A stretch of DNA of 64,000 bases, from NCBI GenBank assembly GCA_007922225.1, contig ML679961.1, forward strand, positions 73,636,890 through 73,700,889, given 5' to 3'. The translations under genes and the position numbers were made by a program. This document shows positions 1 to 10,625 of this stretch, piece after piece. Origin of the DNA: Emydura subglobosa (taxonomy: Eukaryota > Chordata > Testudines > Chelidae). Each line of letters starts with the position of its first letter. Positions within the stretch are counted from its first letter, which is position 1. The notes beneath the pieces were generated by a model, which was not told where the DNA came from, ran no database searches, and saw only the letters and a program-made list of their open reading frames with translations.

Positions 1-1074
1 ACAAGGATTGATGCTTACATTGTTTCCACTGAGGTTACTTTTTTCCCCCCTAAACAGTTCCTCTCCAAGTACTGGATCTCACCGTCATTCAGAATGAAAA
101 ATGGAACAACCATGCAACATTTTTTCTTACGAATTGCAAAACATCTGAGAATAAGACCCATCTGTTACTATCATGTAAACAGGCCAAAAGTACTAAAGAA
201 GGGAGAAAGAGGCTGGCACACTGGCTGTATCAGCTGGACCAGGTCTCTGCCAAACACTTGCCCCAGAGCCCCTGCCCACTGTAGTGAACTCGCTCTGACA
301 GCTTTTTGCATGCCCTGCCGGCAATTTGCAAAACAGCAATGAACAGATGCAGGGAACAAGGGTGGTAGAACAGGTTGTGCAATGAGTGATGTGCTGATGT
401 CAGAGTCATTAGGTCTTCCTGATGAATGGGTTGCAAATTAAGTGGTGGTCCCACGTATTAATTCATTTATTTTGGTTGCTGAGGAGAACAGGCCTGCCGA
501 TTATCACTGGTGGCACAGACTGATATATAATTTATGGACAAAGATTCATCCAGTACCAGCAGAGCTGAGTTTTACAATGTAATTGCAAGGAGCAGCTCTT
601 TCCTTTAACCCCTCTCCAAAATTTGGAAAGTGATTTATAAAATTAATTGTGATGGTCACAATCCAGAACTTCCTAATGGCGGGATCTAACACAATGCAGA
701 ATGGTCACTCCCAAGGGTAGCCGTGGAAACCCTCATTGGTTAGAACATGCAAAACTAGACTGGACAAAATACTAGGAAAATACTGTGAATCATAATCCTA
801 TTCTGGCCAAAAGAATGGACTACATGCATACAGATTTGCTTTACAGTTCTAATAGCTCTAATTCTGTGTGATACAGCATTTTGGAGAAGACAGAGCTGAA
901 GGTCCAAATCCTGCAATGTCAGTCAATGTGGAACTCTGTGTTGGTACATGGGCATGTCTGCATACAGCCAATTGCAGGTTCCATGTACAAATTACCACAG
1001 TGCTTTATGAAAACAAAAGGAAAAGAAAACAGAAATGCCAGAAAGTTTATCAAACTAAATAATAAACCATAGGC
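1..1074. other. Unassigned non-coding sequence
   Basis: I see no recognisable exon, RNA gene or repeat family here. The short open frames look like chance frames: none shows a domain motif or a run of conserved-looking residues. Confidence 0.5.
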
Positions 1075-2200
1075 TGTGACGGTTCCCTTTGCAATATGGA
1101 CTGATGTATAGCTGTGTCACCCCAATCCCTCACTCCTGGGCATTGTCTTGCACTTGTGCCCGCTGTGTGAACCCCCCACTCCTGGGTCAGCCCACACACA
1201 GCCTCCTACAAGCAAGTGGTCCCAGACTTATTGAATGAGTGTTTCTGGCCAGCCACTCATGGGATTATGCACTAGAGTGACCCAGCAAACACTCACAGTC
1301 CCAGATGCAACCCTAAGAACTGCTGTTTTACAGAGTTCAGTGTTACCCATTGTTCTCTGCAAACTCATATATGTCCGTCAATTTATCAAAGAAATTGAAA
1401 TGCACCAGCTTTGTCATTCTAAACCAAGTCTCTTCATATACTCAAACCACATGCACTGCTTTAGATAAAACAAACAAATAAATTTATTAAGTACAGAAAG
1501 ATTTAAGTGATTATAAGCCAGAGGCAATAAATCAGACTTGATCAAAAGTAAATAAAAGGCAAATTGCATTCTAAACTAAACTTAACACTTCAGTAGCCTT
1601 ACAGTCTTTAGATGGTTCTCTCCACAGGCTGGTTGGTTGGCCTCCAACCAGGCTGCCCCTCCCCGTGGACAGTCTTGAAGTTGTTTTGTAGATGGATTGC
1701 AAGAGAGAGCTCGAGGGACCAGAACGTCTCCTTCTTTAACATGTTTCTCCACCACCCCCTGGGATCAGGTGACCGGCAATGGCTGGCATTGTTTCCTCCA
1801 CTTGAGTCAAATGTGTATCACCTTATCAGATGCTTAGGCCAGTCCATTGCTCCTGAAAGAGCTGGGCTGTTTTATGCATGCCTTAGCAAGGCATGAACTA
1901 CCTTCTCTGCCTTTAGCATTTACCTGGATCTGCTTTAAGCAATGTGAAACACACATTTGGAAATATTACATAGCAGAGCTTCATAACCACACATATGACA
2001 TTGCAAGAAACATGCTGCTATAACAATAATGTTCAGTATGCCATCAGCATTCCAAAAACAGCTTACATGACATAATTTGCATTAAATAATACACAGTTAC
2101 ACTATAAGGGTGAACATGCATGATACACAATCACACCATAAGGGTGTACATGGGGTGCAGTGTCTCTCACACATCTAATCAGAAAGTCAAAGGTTTATTT
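1075..2200. repeat. LTR-like interspersed repeat
   Basis: The block starts with TGTGACGG, like the TGTGACA start of the better-bounded LTRs at 45198-46019 and 63151-63985. Around 1475-1560 it has an A-rich stretch with AATAAATTTATTAAG, then a segment that ends in AAGTGATTATAAG. A similar stretch recurs at 3215-3290, so it is a repeated module. I infer a turtle LTR or LTR-like element. Its right edge is not clear, and I found no convincing target duplication or protein-coding part. Confidence 0.4.
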
Positions 2201-2809
2201 TCCAAATAGTGGTTGTTAGGCATCACCTTACTCCCTTGCTTTGCCTACTCAGATTGCAGGTGGAATGCAAGGGAAAGAGCAGCCTCCATGGACTACTATG
2301 TCCCCTACTCTGTGCAAATGTTGGGATAAGCTTAGACATGGGCACATCTGCCACCTCAAAGCACCAGCTAGCGTAGCTATACCAGTGTGCTGGAAGAAAT
2401 ACTCTATACAAGGTATAGACCTAGCAGAAGGGGAGCAAAGGGAGACCCAGAATGCAGACTACAACACGTTGACTGGTTCAACCACAGACTCAGTCACTCT
2501 AGAGTCGGCTGTCCCTTGGCTACTTCCTCCTACCCAGCACCCGGGTACCTGCAGCAAGGGGTCTTCCTCCAAGTCACTGGGGTAGACAGCGAGCAGGAGT
2601 TCCACGAGTCCCTTGCCATCAGCCATCGGCAGGTCCGGAAACTCCTCGGGGCCATCTGCAGATGGCAGCTCATCCAGGTCCCAGGGGGTCCTCCTGTACA
2701 CCGGGCTCAGGCAGCTCCAGTTAGTACCCAGCGGCAGGGAGCTCGTCTAGGTCAGGGCCAGCATTGTGGGGCTTCTCCCAGTCAGTGGTCTCAGGTAGCT
2801 CTTCCCAGC

Positions 2810-2925
2810 TACTAGGGCCTGTTGGACCTTCCCGGTCAGTAGGGCCCGGCGGCCTGATCCAGTCACTAGGGCCTGGCAGCCCAATCCAGTCATTAGGGCC
2901 CAGCGGCCCAAGCAGGCCTTGGAGG
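2810..2925 (-). repeat. Degenerate minisatellite of about 30 bp units
   Basis: Successive units on the plus strand carry variations of CAGTCACTAGGGCC followed by a GGC-rich spacer. On the minus strand they translate as GPSDW, GPTDR and GPSSW-type repeats. The same array type is seen at 36660-36740 in copy 3, so it is a built-in part of the repeat family and not a local accident. Confidence 0.7.
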
Positions 2926-3048
2926 CCCCGGTTGGTGAGGTGCTTGTTCCACACAGTCGCGGGGCTTGGGTTGGGCCCGGACCACAGCCTCAGGGAACAC
3001 ACATCTTTTTCTGGCAGCAACTTTCCCCTGACTGAGCTGCTAGGCCGG

Positions 3049-3090
3049 CCTTTTATATTTCCCCTTCCTGTCCTGGCTCCGCCCCTCTGC
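3049..3090 (-). promoter_or_regulatory. Candidate TATA plus GC-box promoter
   Basis: On the minus strand a GC box (GGGCGGAG) lies about 20 bases upstream of an AATATAAAAGG TATA box. The other two copies keep a TATA-like box: TATAAAAGA at about 36875-36883, and ATATAAAGGG at about 25887-25896 with GGGCGGGA upstream. Conservation across three copies supports a polymerase II promoter inside the repeat. Present-day activity is unknown. Confidence 0.55.
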
Positions 3091-3137
3091 TCCTGGGATA
3101 TTTGGCCTGCAGGGCCTTGTTCTGCCCAGCAGGGGCG

Positions 3138-3300
3138 TCACAACCCTTCATTGGGCCCAGGCTCTGAGGAAGGCCACAGTGCCTTGCTACAACAGCACTG
3201 AGATGATTTTATAGTAAAACTAAAAATAAGTTTATTAATAAAGAGCAGAGACTTAAGTGATAGTAAGCAAGGATAAGAGAAACAATTACCAAAAAAAAAC
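3138..3300. repeat. Repeat junction and A-rich LTR-like remnant
   Basis: At 3138-3190 is a TCACAACCCTTCATTGGGCC-like start that also occurs at 35972 and 36963, as if a second unit of the same repeat began here and broke off. The following 3200-3300 has AAGTTTATTAATAAAGAG and AAGTGATAGTAAG, which resemble the module at 1475-1530. The DIRS-like element follows directly. Confidence 0.45.
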
Positions 3301-3327
3301 CCCTAAAATGTGCTTCTTCTTTGAGTG

Positions 3328-3505
3328 ATTGCTCATGTCCATTCCACTATAGGTGCGTGCATGCCTCCATGCACGGTTCCTGTAACTTTTTGCCCCTTAG
3401 TAGATCTCATGGGGCCGGCTCTGGTGCTCCCTGAAGTCCCGCGCACATGCCGCAGTATATGAAGCACTGCCAGCCCTACGCCCCCTCAGTTCCTTCTTTC
3501 CACCC
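3328..3505 (+). repeat. Left inverted terminal repeat of the DIRS-like element
   Basis: This segment matches the reverse complement of 8113-8291 along nearly its whole length, with scattered substitutions. Shared landmarks include GCTCATGTCCATTCCACTAT, GGGCCGGCTCTGGTGC and CCCTACGCCCCCTCAGT. Similarity ends near 3505, where the right copy goes on differently. Confidence 0.88.
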
Positions 3506-3623
3506 GTGATGGTTGCTGGAACTAGCCTTGCTCTCAACAAGTTCTATTCCCCTTCTTTGAACTGTTGTTATTCTAAGTAGTTTAGTTAGATTTTAAGTAG
3601 TTGTTAAGTGTAATTAGATAAGC

Positions 3624-3641
3624 AAGTCCCTGCGGGGACTT
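3624..3641 (+). other. Short hairpin just upstream of the gag-like start
   Basis: AAGTCCC and GGGACTT form a perfect 7-bp stem around a TGCG loop. It ends 14 bases before the first ATG of the gag-like frame (3656). It may be a leader structure or simply chance; only conservation in other copies would tell. Confidence 0.4.
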
Positions 3642-3655
3642 AGAGCAGTCGGGCT

Positions 3656-6060
3656 ATGTCCCTGTCGCCAGGATTCAAGCCGTGTGCCTCCTGCAGGAAG
3701 GCCTTCCCACTCAGCAATCCCCACGACCACTGCCTTAAGTGCCTGGGGGAAGCACACAGAAAAGAAAAAGGTAAGATCTGCAGGCTTTTAAACTGAGGAC
3801 TCAGAAAGACCGAGAGATCCGGTTAAAAGCCCTGCTCATGGAGGCAGCACTCCGCCCGGCGTCCAAGCCAGCCCGCTCCAGTTCAGCACCGAGCGTGACC
3901 TCAGTTCAGAGTGCACTGCTGGCACCAGCCTTGACACCAGCCTTGACCCAACATCACCAGTACCAAAGAGGAAGAGACAGCGCGTGGAGCACAGACACTC
4001 CCCTGCACCGTCAGTACAGGCAGGGTTGAGTACGGAGATGCACCGGACCCGGCTCGTTGAGTCTTCTCTGATGCCTGCATCCCCTGACTCCTGGGAGTAG
4101 GAGAGTTCCCCTGCCGACGCCGTCGACACCGGAAGCTTTTGAGAGCCTGGTTGGCCTTTCCTACGCCACCTCCGCCCCCATCCGCCAAGGGAGAAGGGGC
4201 CGGTGTCCTGGGGCAAACCCGCTTTGGGCCTCCCCGAAGGTCGGTGGAGATCCCTGGTAAGGGGAGGAAGATCTCCTGCCGGACGGCCACCGGGGGTAGA
4301 GTGAGGACGTTCCCCCAGCAGTCGATCCAGATCTGCATCGTTGAGCCAGCCTGCTTCAACTCTGGGCGAGGAGTCGCCCTCTTGGCACCACCATCAGTCA
4401 CTGGCACCAGAGGCAGAGCATGCCAAGAGGCGGCACTGGTTGAGGTCTGCCAGGCGGCGCTCGGACAGCTTCCGCTCCAGATCCTCGGCACCAAGGAGTT
4501 TGCACGCACCTAGGAGGTACAGAACCCGGTCACCGTCGGAGGACCCGGTACCGTGCAGTCCATGATGCGGAACCTGGTCACCGGAGTCCAGCTCGGCACT
4601 GCAAAGTTTGGAGCGGCACCGGTCTCGGTCACCGAAGGGCAAATGGCACCGAAAGTCATCGGTTCCGAGATGATGCTCCAGTACCTCAAGCTCTTCGGAG
4701 CTCACTTCTGCTCACCGGCACCGCTCATGGCGATGGAGGCAGTTCTCGTCGTCTTCCAGGTCAGAGATGTCGAGAGGGCGATCCCCAGCACGGAAGGACG
4801 CCAGGGACCAAGGATGTGCACAGCACCACTGGTCCAGGGGCTCAGGGTCTTCCAGGGGGGACAGTTGTCAGGAGAGCCAACGCCCCCACAAAGCATCACA
4901 GCCTGTGATACAGCCAGCCCCGGGTTGGCCCCAGGGTCAATGGCTGCAACAATATCCTTATTGGGCCCCATGGGGTATCCAGATGGGGCCGGGGCCCCAA
5001 TCCATCCTGTCATTGGGGGTGCAGTCCATCTCACTCCAAGGAGAAGGCCCATAGACACCACTCCTCGGACGGGGAGTCGGACCCCATGGAGGGACCCTCT
5101 ACAGCGCAACCCTTTGCCAGGAGGGGGAGCACCCGCAGGACGTGCCTCAGCGGATGAGGCAGACTCCTCGCTGGATAAGGCAGTCTCCTGGGACCACATG
5201 GCACCACTGGAAGATTTCAGGGTGCACCAGGAGCTGCTCAAAAGGGTGGCCTCTAACTTGGGACTAGAGGTGAAGGAGTTAGAAGAGGCCGATGACAGCC
5301 ACTTCAATGTGCTGGCGGCTGCCCCAGCGAGAGTGGCCCTACCAGTCCATGAAAGGATCCTCAAAATTGTAAAGGCCCTGTGACAAACCCCTTCCTCAGT
5401 TGCCCCTTCTTCAAAGGTGGCCGAGAAAAAGTATTATGTCCTGGGTGAATGGTTCAAGTATCTGTTCACTTACCCGGCCCCGGGAACCCTGATGGTGGAC
5501 GTGGCCAATTAGCGGGGCAGGCAAGGTCAGCCAGGTTCCACTCCCAAGAACGAAGACAACAAAAAGCTGGATTTGTTTGGGAGAAAGATTTATTCCACAG
5601 CAGCCCTGCAGTTCAGGATTGCCAACCATCAGGACCTCCTGAGTAGATATAATTTTAACTTGTGGGATTCCCTCAGGAGGTTCGCTGAGGCCCTGCCCCA
5701 AGACCAGGCCGCATATTTTACCACCATCCCAGATGAATGAATCACGGTGGCTAGGGCAGCAGTCCAGACATCCAGTGAGGCTGCTGACTTGGTGTACAGG
5801 GCCATAGCCTCCACCATTTCCATGAGAAGGTGCTTGTGGCTGCAATTATTGGGCCTGTCCCAGGAGGTGCAGCAATCAATTCAGGACCTCCCCTTTAATG
5901 GGTCGGCCCTATTCTCCAACCAGACCAATGTGAAGCTGCATGGTTTGAAGGACTCCAGGGCCACGCTTCGCTGCCTGGGCCTGTACACGCCTCAGGCTTC
6001 CAGGCGACAGTCACGGCTCCAGGCGCAAAGCAGCCAAGGCCTCCGCCTATGCCCTTTCAA
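3656..6060 (+). pseudogene. DIRS gag-like protein, broken
   Basis: The frame opens at 3656 with MSLSPGFKP and a cysteine/histidine cluster (C10, C13, H23, H25, C26, C29), as in the N-terminal zinc-binding motif of DIRS gag-like proteins. The middle is rich in Pro, Ser and Arg and has lost its frame several times. The longest open piece is 4553-5383. After its TGA the same frame continues with KKLDLFGRKIYSTA, RYNFNLWDSLRRFAE and LPQDQAA, then VQQSIQDLPFNG and LKDSRATLRCLG. These phrases look like the conserved C-terminal gag block. Stops lie at about 5381, 5511 and 5736. The product would presumably package element RNA. It cannot be made from this copy. Confidence 0.83.
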
Positions 6061-6179
6061 TCCTATAGAAATAGGGACAGAAATAGGGGGTTTAGAAGGA
6101 GGAATCAACCCCCCAGCTCGTCCTCAGCCTCCCATCAGGGGTCCCCCAGGGGACTGGGCAATCAGAGGAGGCAGTTTTG

Positions 6180-7260
6180 ATAGTGCGCCCTACTGCAGTC
6201 CTGGATCTGTCCTGCCCCTTCCTAAACAGGTTAAGGCCTTTCTATCCCGAATGGGTAAAGATCACGTCGGATGATTGGGTCCTTGGCATAGTCTCAGGGG
6301 GGGCTATGCCCTACAGTTTACTTCTATCCCCCCAAAAACCCTCCCCCCTATCCCTCTTCAGGGACCCCTCTCACGAGCAACTCCTCTTGCAGGAAGTGGA
6401 CACCCTCCTCAACATAGGAGTGGCGGAAATGGTCCCTCAAGGCAGAAGGGGGAAGGGGTTCTATTCGAGGTACTTCCTCATCCCAAGGCAAAGAGGGGTC
6501 TGAGACCCATATTAGACCTGCATCATCTAAACAAATATGTCAAACGACTCAGGTTTCACATGGTTTCTCTAGCCTCCATAATCCCTTCCCTGGATCCAGG
6601 AGACTAGAATGCCACCCTCGACTTCAAGGACGTATACTTTCATGTGTCTATCCTCCCCAGCCACAGGCGTTTCCTCCATTTCACGGTGGCTGGCTCCCAC
6701 TACCAATTTACAGCCCTGCCCTTTGGCCTAGCTTCGGCTCCAAGGGTGTTCACCAAATGCATGATGGTAGTGGCTGCCCACCTGAGACGAAAGGGTGTGA
6801 AAATCTTTCCTTACCTGGACGATTGGCTGATCAGGCTCAGGTCCAGGTCCCAAGTGCAGGAGAGCATGACCCTCACTTGCTCCATGTGCAGTAGGCTGGG
6901 ACTGCTCATAAACAAGCAGAAGTCCACACTAACCCCAGTGCAACGTATAGAATTAATTGGGGCCATCCTGGATGACTCCCAAGCCAGAGCCTTCCTGCCT
7001 CAGCCACATTTCAAGGTGATGGTCTCTATCATCTCCCAGCTGCACTGATGCCCCATGACAACAGCCAGGCACTGCCTACAGCTGTTAAGCCACGTGGCGG
7101 CCTGCATGTATGTAGTGAGACCAGCTCGACTGAGGCTCAGACCGCTTCAGGCCACTTCATCCTTCCATCAGCCACTAGAGGGGAGATCCCTGTTCTTCTA
7201 TCCCATGTCGATCAGGTTCCTCAAGGGTGTGGAGAGTCTTTATCCGCAGGTCTGTGACCC
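6180..7260 (+). pseudogene. DIRS reverse transcriptase, broken
   Basis: Recognisable blocks in order: RPFYPEWVKITSD, KGFYSRYFLIPRQ, RPILDLHHLNKYVKRLRF, LDFKDVYFHVSILPSHRRF, TALPFGLASAPRVFTKCM, and the catalytic box YLDDWL (YLDD at 6812-6823). The first catalytic Asp lies in the DFKD block near 6620. A frameshift lies near 6500, a TAG at about 6605 sits where a Trp codon is expected, and a TGA lies at about 7046. The enzyme would copy element RNA into DNA. After HVAACMYVVRPARLRLRPLQ the sequence jumps to recombinase-like sequence and I see no RNase H motifs. Confidence 0.88.
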
Positions 7261-7955
7261 AGTGCGTCCCTGGATCTCAACCTGGTCCTCTTGAGACTCA
7301 CGGGGCCCCCCTTCGAACCCATGGCTTCATGACCTCTGTTCATGCTTTCATGGAAGGTAGCTTTTCTGGTGGCCATTACCTCAGCTAGGAGGGTCTCCGA
7401 GATTAGCGCCTTGACCTCAGAGCCCCCTTATACAGTATTCTATAAGGATGTGCAGTTGAAGCCGCATCCAGCCTTCCTGCCCAAGGTGGTTTCCCAATTT
7501 CATTGTAACCAAGATATTTTTCTCCCCATGTTTTTCCCAAATCTCACGGTTTGGAGGAGGAGAGGAGATGGCATTCGCTGGATGTGAAATGAGCCCTGGC
7601 CTTCTACATTGAGCGTACAAAGCCATTCCGGAAATTGATGCAGCTCTTTGTCACAGTGGCTGACCAGATGAAGGGATCACCTGTCTCTACCCAGTGCATC
7701 TCCTCTTGGATTACTTCATGCATCAAGTTCTGCTACGAGCAGACGAGGGTGCTGCTTCCAGGAACCATCACAGCACACTCAACCAGAGCTCAAGCCTCGT
7801 CTGCGGCCTCCCTGGAGAGAGTGCCCCTGCAGGACATCTGCAAAACTACCACCTGGTCATCGGTGCACACCTTCATGTCCCACTACAACATCGTCCAGCA
7901 GGTGAGAGAGGACATGGGAGTTGGAAGTGCCGTGCTGAGGGCAGCTCACCAGTAA
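7195..7955 (+). pseudogene. DIRS tyrosine recombinase, truncated and broken
   Basis: The catalytic half of a tyrosine recombinase is visible. The first Arg is in TSARRVSEIS (about 7387), the HxxR pair is in TITAHSTRAQ (His about 7776, Arg about 7785), and the likely nucleophile Tyr is in FMSHYNIVQQ (about 7884). A frame change near 7560 and a TGA at 7590 split the protein. The N-terminal part starts abruptly at RFLKGVESLYPQ near 7210, right after reverse transcriptase sequence, which implies an internal deletion. In this family the enzyme integrates a circular DNA intermediate. Confidence 0.85.
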
Positions 7956-7985
7956 CTCCTACCCACCTCCAAGGTATTGCTTGTT

Positions 7986-8092
7986 AGTCACCTATAGTGG
8001 AATGGACATGAGCAATCACTTGAAGAAGAAAACAAGGTTACTTACCAGTAACTGATGTTCTTTGAGATGTGTTGTTCATGTTCATTCCACAA
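7986..8092 (+). repeat. Internal complementary region of the DIRS-like element
   Basis: The first part (about 7988-8033) is the reverse complement of the extreme left end (3311-3355). The second part (about 8030-8092) is the reverse complement of the extreme right end (8275-8341). Such a joined copy of both outer ends is the hallmark of DIRS elements, where it is thought to guide circle formation. The two parts meet at the GAAAACAAGG stretch. Confidence 0.87.
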
Positions 8093-8112
8093 CCCACCCC
8101 TTGTCCCTGCTG

Positions 8113-8291
8113 CTGGAGTTGGCAGAAAAAAGGGACTGAGGGGGCGTAGGGCCGGCAGTGCCTCATATACTGTGGCATGTGTGCAGGACTCCAGGAGGCA
8201 CCAGAGCCGGCCCTACAGGATCTGCTAAGGGGAAAAAAGTTCCGGGAACCGTGCACGGAGGCGTGCACTCACCTATAGTGGAATGGACATG
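8113..8291 (-). repeat. Right inverted terminal repeat of the DIRS-like element
   Basis: Reverse complement of 3328-3505, with substitutions. It is followed by an extra outer piece to about 8340 that matches the internal complementary region but not the left end. Confidence 0.88.
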
Positions 8292-8340
8292 AGCAACACA
8301 TCTCAAAAAACATCAGTTACTGGTAAGTAACCTTGTTTTT

Positions 8341-10420
8341 CTAGTGTCTAAATGTAAGCACATTGCAATCCTGGTCTTAGGCAATTTCTCATGTAGAGTC
8401 AGTTTTCAGCATCGTCAACCCACATTGTTTTGGGATCCACCTTTCACAGCTTCCAAAAGAGGTGGCATCTTTGTCCCTTAAGTAATGGATACCAAAATGG
8501 CTTTTTGCTTCTCCTTCCATTTCCCAAAAGTCACTGTTTTGTCCCTAGTGTCAGGATGATCCCCTGCTGGTCTTGTCTTGTCTTCCTGTTGTCTCCCTAT
8601 CCAGTGACTTTTATGTAAATGATGCTTCCATTGTTTTGGTTCCACAATGCTTAGTTTACAGTAGAGACAGAGAGATAGCTACCTTCCTTCCTGTTTGGGA
8701 GAAAACTTGTTTCTTCATTTGGTCACAGACATAAACCATAATGCCAGTAAGTAGCTATAGTTTCTCATATAGTGTTAATACATACGTTTCACATTGATAT
8801 TATTCACCAGTGTATCCCAGTGACTTTCATAAAAGACATTACTTGATATACATTTATAGTACAATAATATTATACACCATCAGTTTATTCAGTTGCTTAT
8901 TAATGTTCTCCCCCTAGGGTGTCTGGACTCTGATTGTCACAGCACTATACATATGCCAGAGTAATGGAAGGAGCTGTGTGTCTGCAGCTATGTTGATCAG
9001 TGGTCCTTCTGCCCTTTGGAAGGGTGGATATGGGGGAGGCATAGGAGTTCTGTAGTCTAGGGGGAAGGATCCCCAGTGCATAGTGTGTGTGCTTGGTATA
9101 AGGTTTGCCTTAAACTGCTTTTTCTAGGCAGCCTTCTTCTTTCCACCTGAAATCTAACATAACAGTAAAGAGATCTAACCTATACAAAACTGTAGTTCAA
9201 ATAACCAGATAGGATTTATGTAATTCAGCCTTCCAGATGTTGCCAACAGTGAAAAGGTGATCATAATACACTCCCATAATAACACAATGGTGAAAAGAAA
9301 GGGTGGCTTTTTTTTTCCATTGGTAGCCAGTGGTCATTCCCTTTGTGTGTTTCCTACAACTAGTGACTGACCAGCAGCCATTAATGGAGAAAACTGACTA
9401 TTCACTAACATCCTAGGGAGATGTTTTTGTGACAGATATTGACATGTGAAATAATCAAAGACTATTGCATCAACTTTATAAATGTTGCATGTATCTTTAT
9501 AGGCTAGGGATTGTATTTTTGGGCTCCATGGAGGAGGTACAGAGTTTCCTGCAGGAGCTACAATTTTTGGGCAAGGGGAGAGTTAATTAATGCAAATCCA
9601 TAGATTGATAACAAGTCTGTAGAAATCTCACCATCTGGGGAATATTCCATAGACTAGTTTGACCTGGATCAGGAGACTTGACGAACAAAGAATTGAAAAC
9701 TGTATAAACTGAGCACACAGTGATAGGGAAAGAAATCATTCTCACCCAAACCAAAACTGACATGAAACTGTGATCAAGAGAGACAAACCCTGAGCAAAAG
9801 ATTTGAAATACCATGTTCCTTTCAGGGTCTCCATGAATCAGAATGGATCACAGAAAAAAAAATCTCCTACCATGCTTTTTCCAGGAAAAAAATAAATCTC
9901 CCTTTTAAAATAGTTGCTATTAAACATGGATGACTGTCTGGTAAGCTAAGGCCTTCATATAAGCTATTTATTATTTTTCAGATATGCACTTTGCTTTATG
10001 GATGCTGGCTGGTCACAGTTAGCCCTGTCATTTCCCCTGAGAGAACAGGACTGCAGTCTGAACTGGACTGCAGAGAATAGTACTGAAGTTAGACTTGCTG
10101 AGGTGATCACAATGAATTTCAGGATTCTGCATCCTAAAACCCCAGTGTGGAAGGAGAGGAACAGGGATTCCCACCCCAAAAAAAAGTGATGACTGGAGGC
10201 ATGAGACCAAAGTGGGATGCCCTTGAGGAGTCACAAACGAGTCAGAGGTGTAATTAGCTCTACATTTGTGACAATTGTCACTAGTAAGATAAGATCAGAT
10301 TTGAAACAGTTTCAGAAACACTGAAAAATGCACAATAAGAAGGGTTTGCCCACCTGCAACAAAGTTCAGACAATTTCAAAAAATTAACTTAAAATAAACT
10401 TTCCTCTTAAAATTAGTGAT
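8341..10420. other. Unassigned non-coding sequence
   Basis: AT-rich DNA with no exon, RNA gene or repeat family that I recognise. The small open frames have no motif support. Confidence 0.5.
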
Positions 10421-10424
10421 GAAA

Positions 10425-10625
10425 GGTCAAGCTGTAAAATTCAGGTCTTGATCCAGATTTTGAAAACTCCAAAGGGGTGTTCAGATTTAGGGTTTGGTTC
10501 AGCCCATTAGTAGGACAGAGGCCATTTGCAAAATTCAGATCTAGGTTCAAATTATGAACACTCCTGAAGTACAGGGGATTTTGTTTAGGTCCATGTCTAA
10601 TTTGTTCATTTTAATTTTTATTTTT
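10425..10625. repeat. Diverged repeat rich in 'gatcTAGATTcaaA'-like words
   Basis: Phrases such as TTCAGATCTAGGTTCAAATT and GGGTTTGGTTCAG resemble segments at 39650-39800, 46820-46960 and 62590-62700. I take these as old copies of one family, probably a small DNA element. Ends are not definable by eye. Confidence 0.4.

Larger units (their letters stand above)
2400..3137 (-). repeat. Promoter-bearing GC-rich repeat, copy 1
   Basis: This GC-rich block is related to 25130-26010 and 35972-36960, all on the minus strand. Read on that strand, it has a GC box, a TATA box, a leader that begins GGCAGCTCAGT-like, a short tandem-repeat zone and a later segment with the phrase YPSDLEEDPLLQVPG. The third copy has the same order. 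It may be the LTR or 5' leader of a retroelement, or a LINE promoter unit. I cannot choose between these from sequence alone. Confidence 0.6.
3311..8340 (+). mobile_element. DIRS-like tyrosine-recombinase retrotransposon (degenerate)
   Basis: About 5 kb with the DIRS layout: inverted terminal repeats (3328-3505 and 8113-8291), a gag-like region, a reverse transcriptase region, a tyrosine recombinase region, and an internal complementary region (7986-8092) matching the outer ends of both termini. DIRS elements integrate by a tyrosine recombinase and so leave no normal target duplication; none is evident. Stops and frameshifts break every coding part, and the RNase H section seems to be missing. 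The codon pattern and GC content stand out sharply from the AT-rich flanks. I am confident of the class, less so of the exact end bases. Confidence 0.92.

Noticed and set aside
1070..2221. TAGGC at 1070-1074 and 2217-2221 as a target duplication of the LTR-like repeat
   Set aside because: The sequence just before the second TAGGC ends in TTGT and not CA, so the pairing is probably chance.
2721..3020. 99-codon minus-strand open frame with GPSDW-type repeats as a host gene
   Set aside because: It lies inside a repeat family with three copies in the window, and its regularity comes from a minisatellite.
3836..4509. Minus-strand frames of 126 and 202 codons
   Set aside because: They are antisense to the GC-rich gag-like region of the DIRS-like element; stop-poor antisense frames are expected there.
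4702..5364. 220-codon minus-strand open frame
   Set aside because: Exact antisense shadow of the longest gag-like piece, with no motif of its own.
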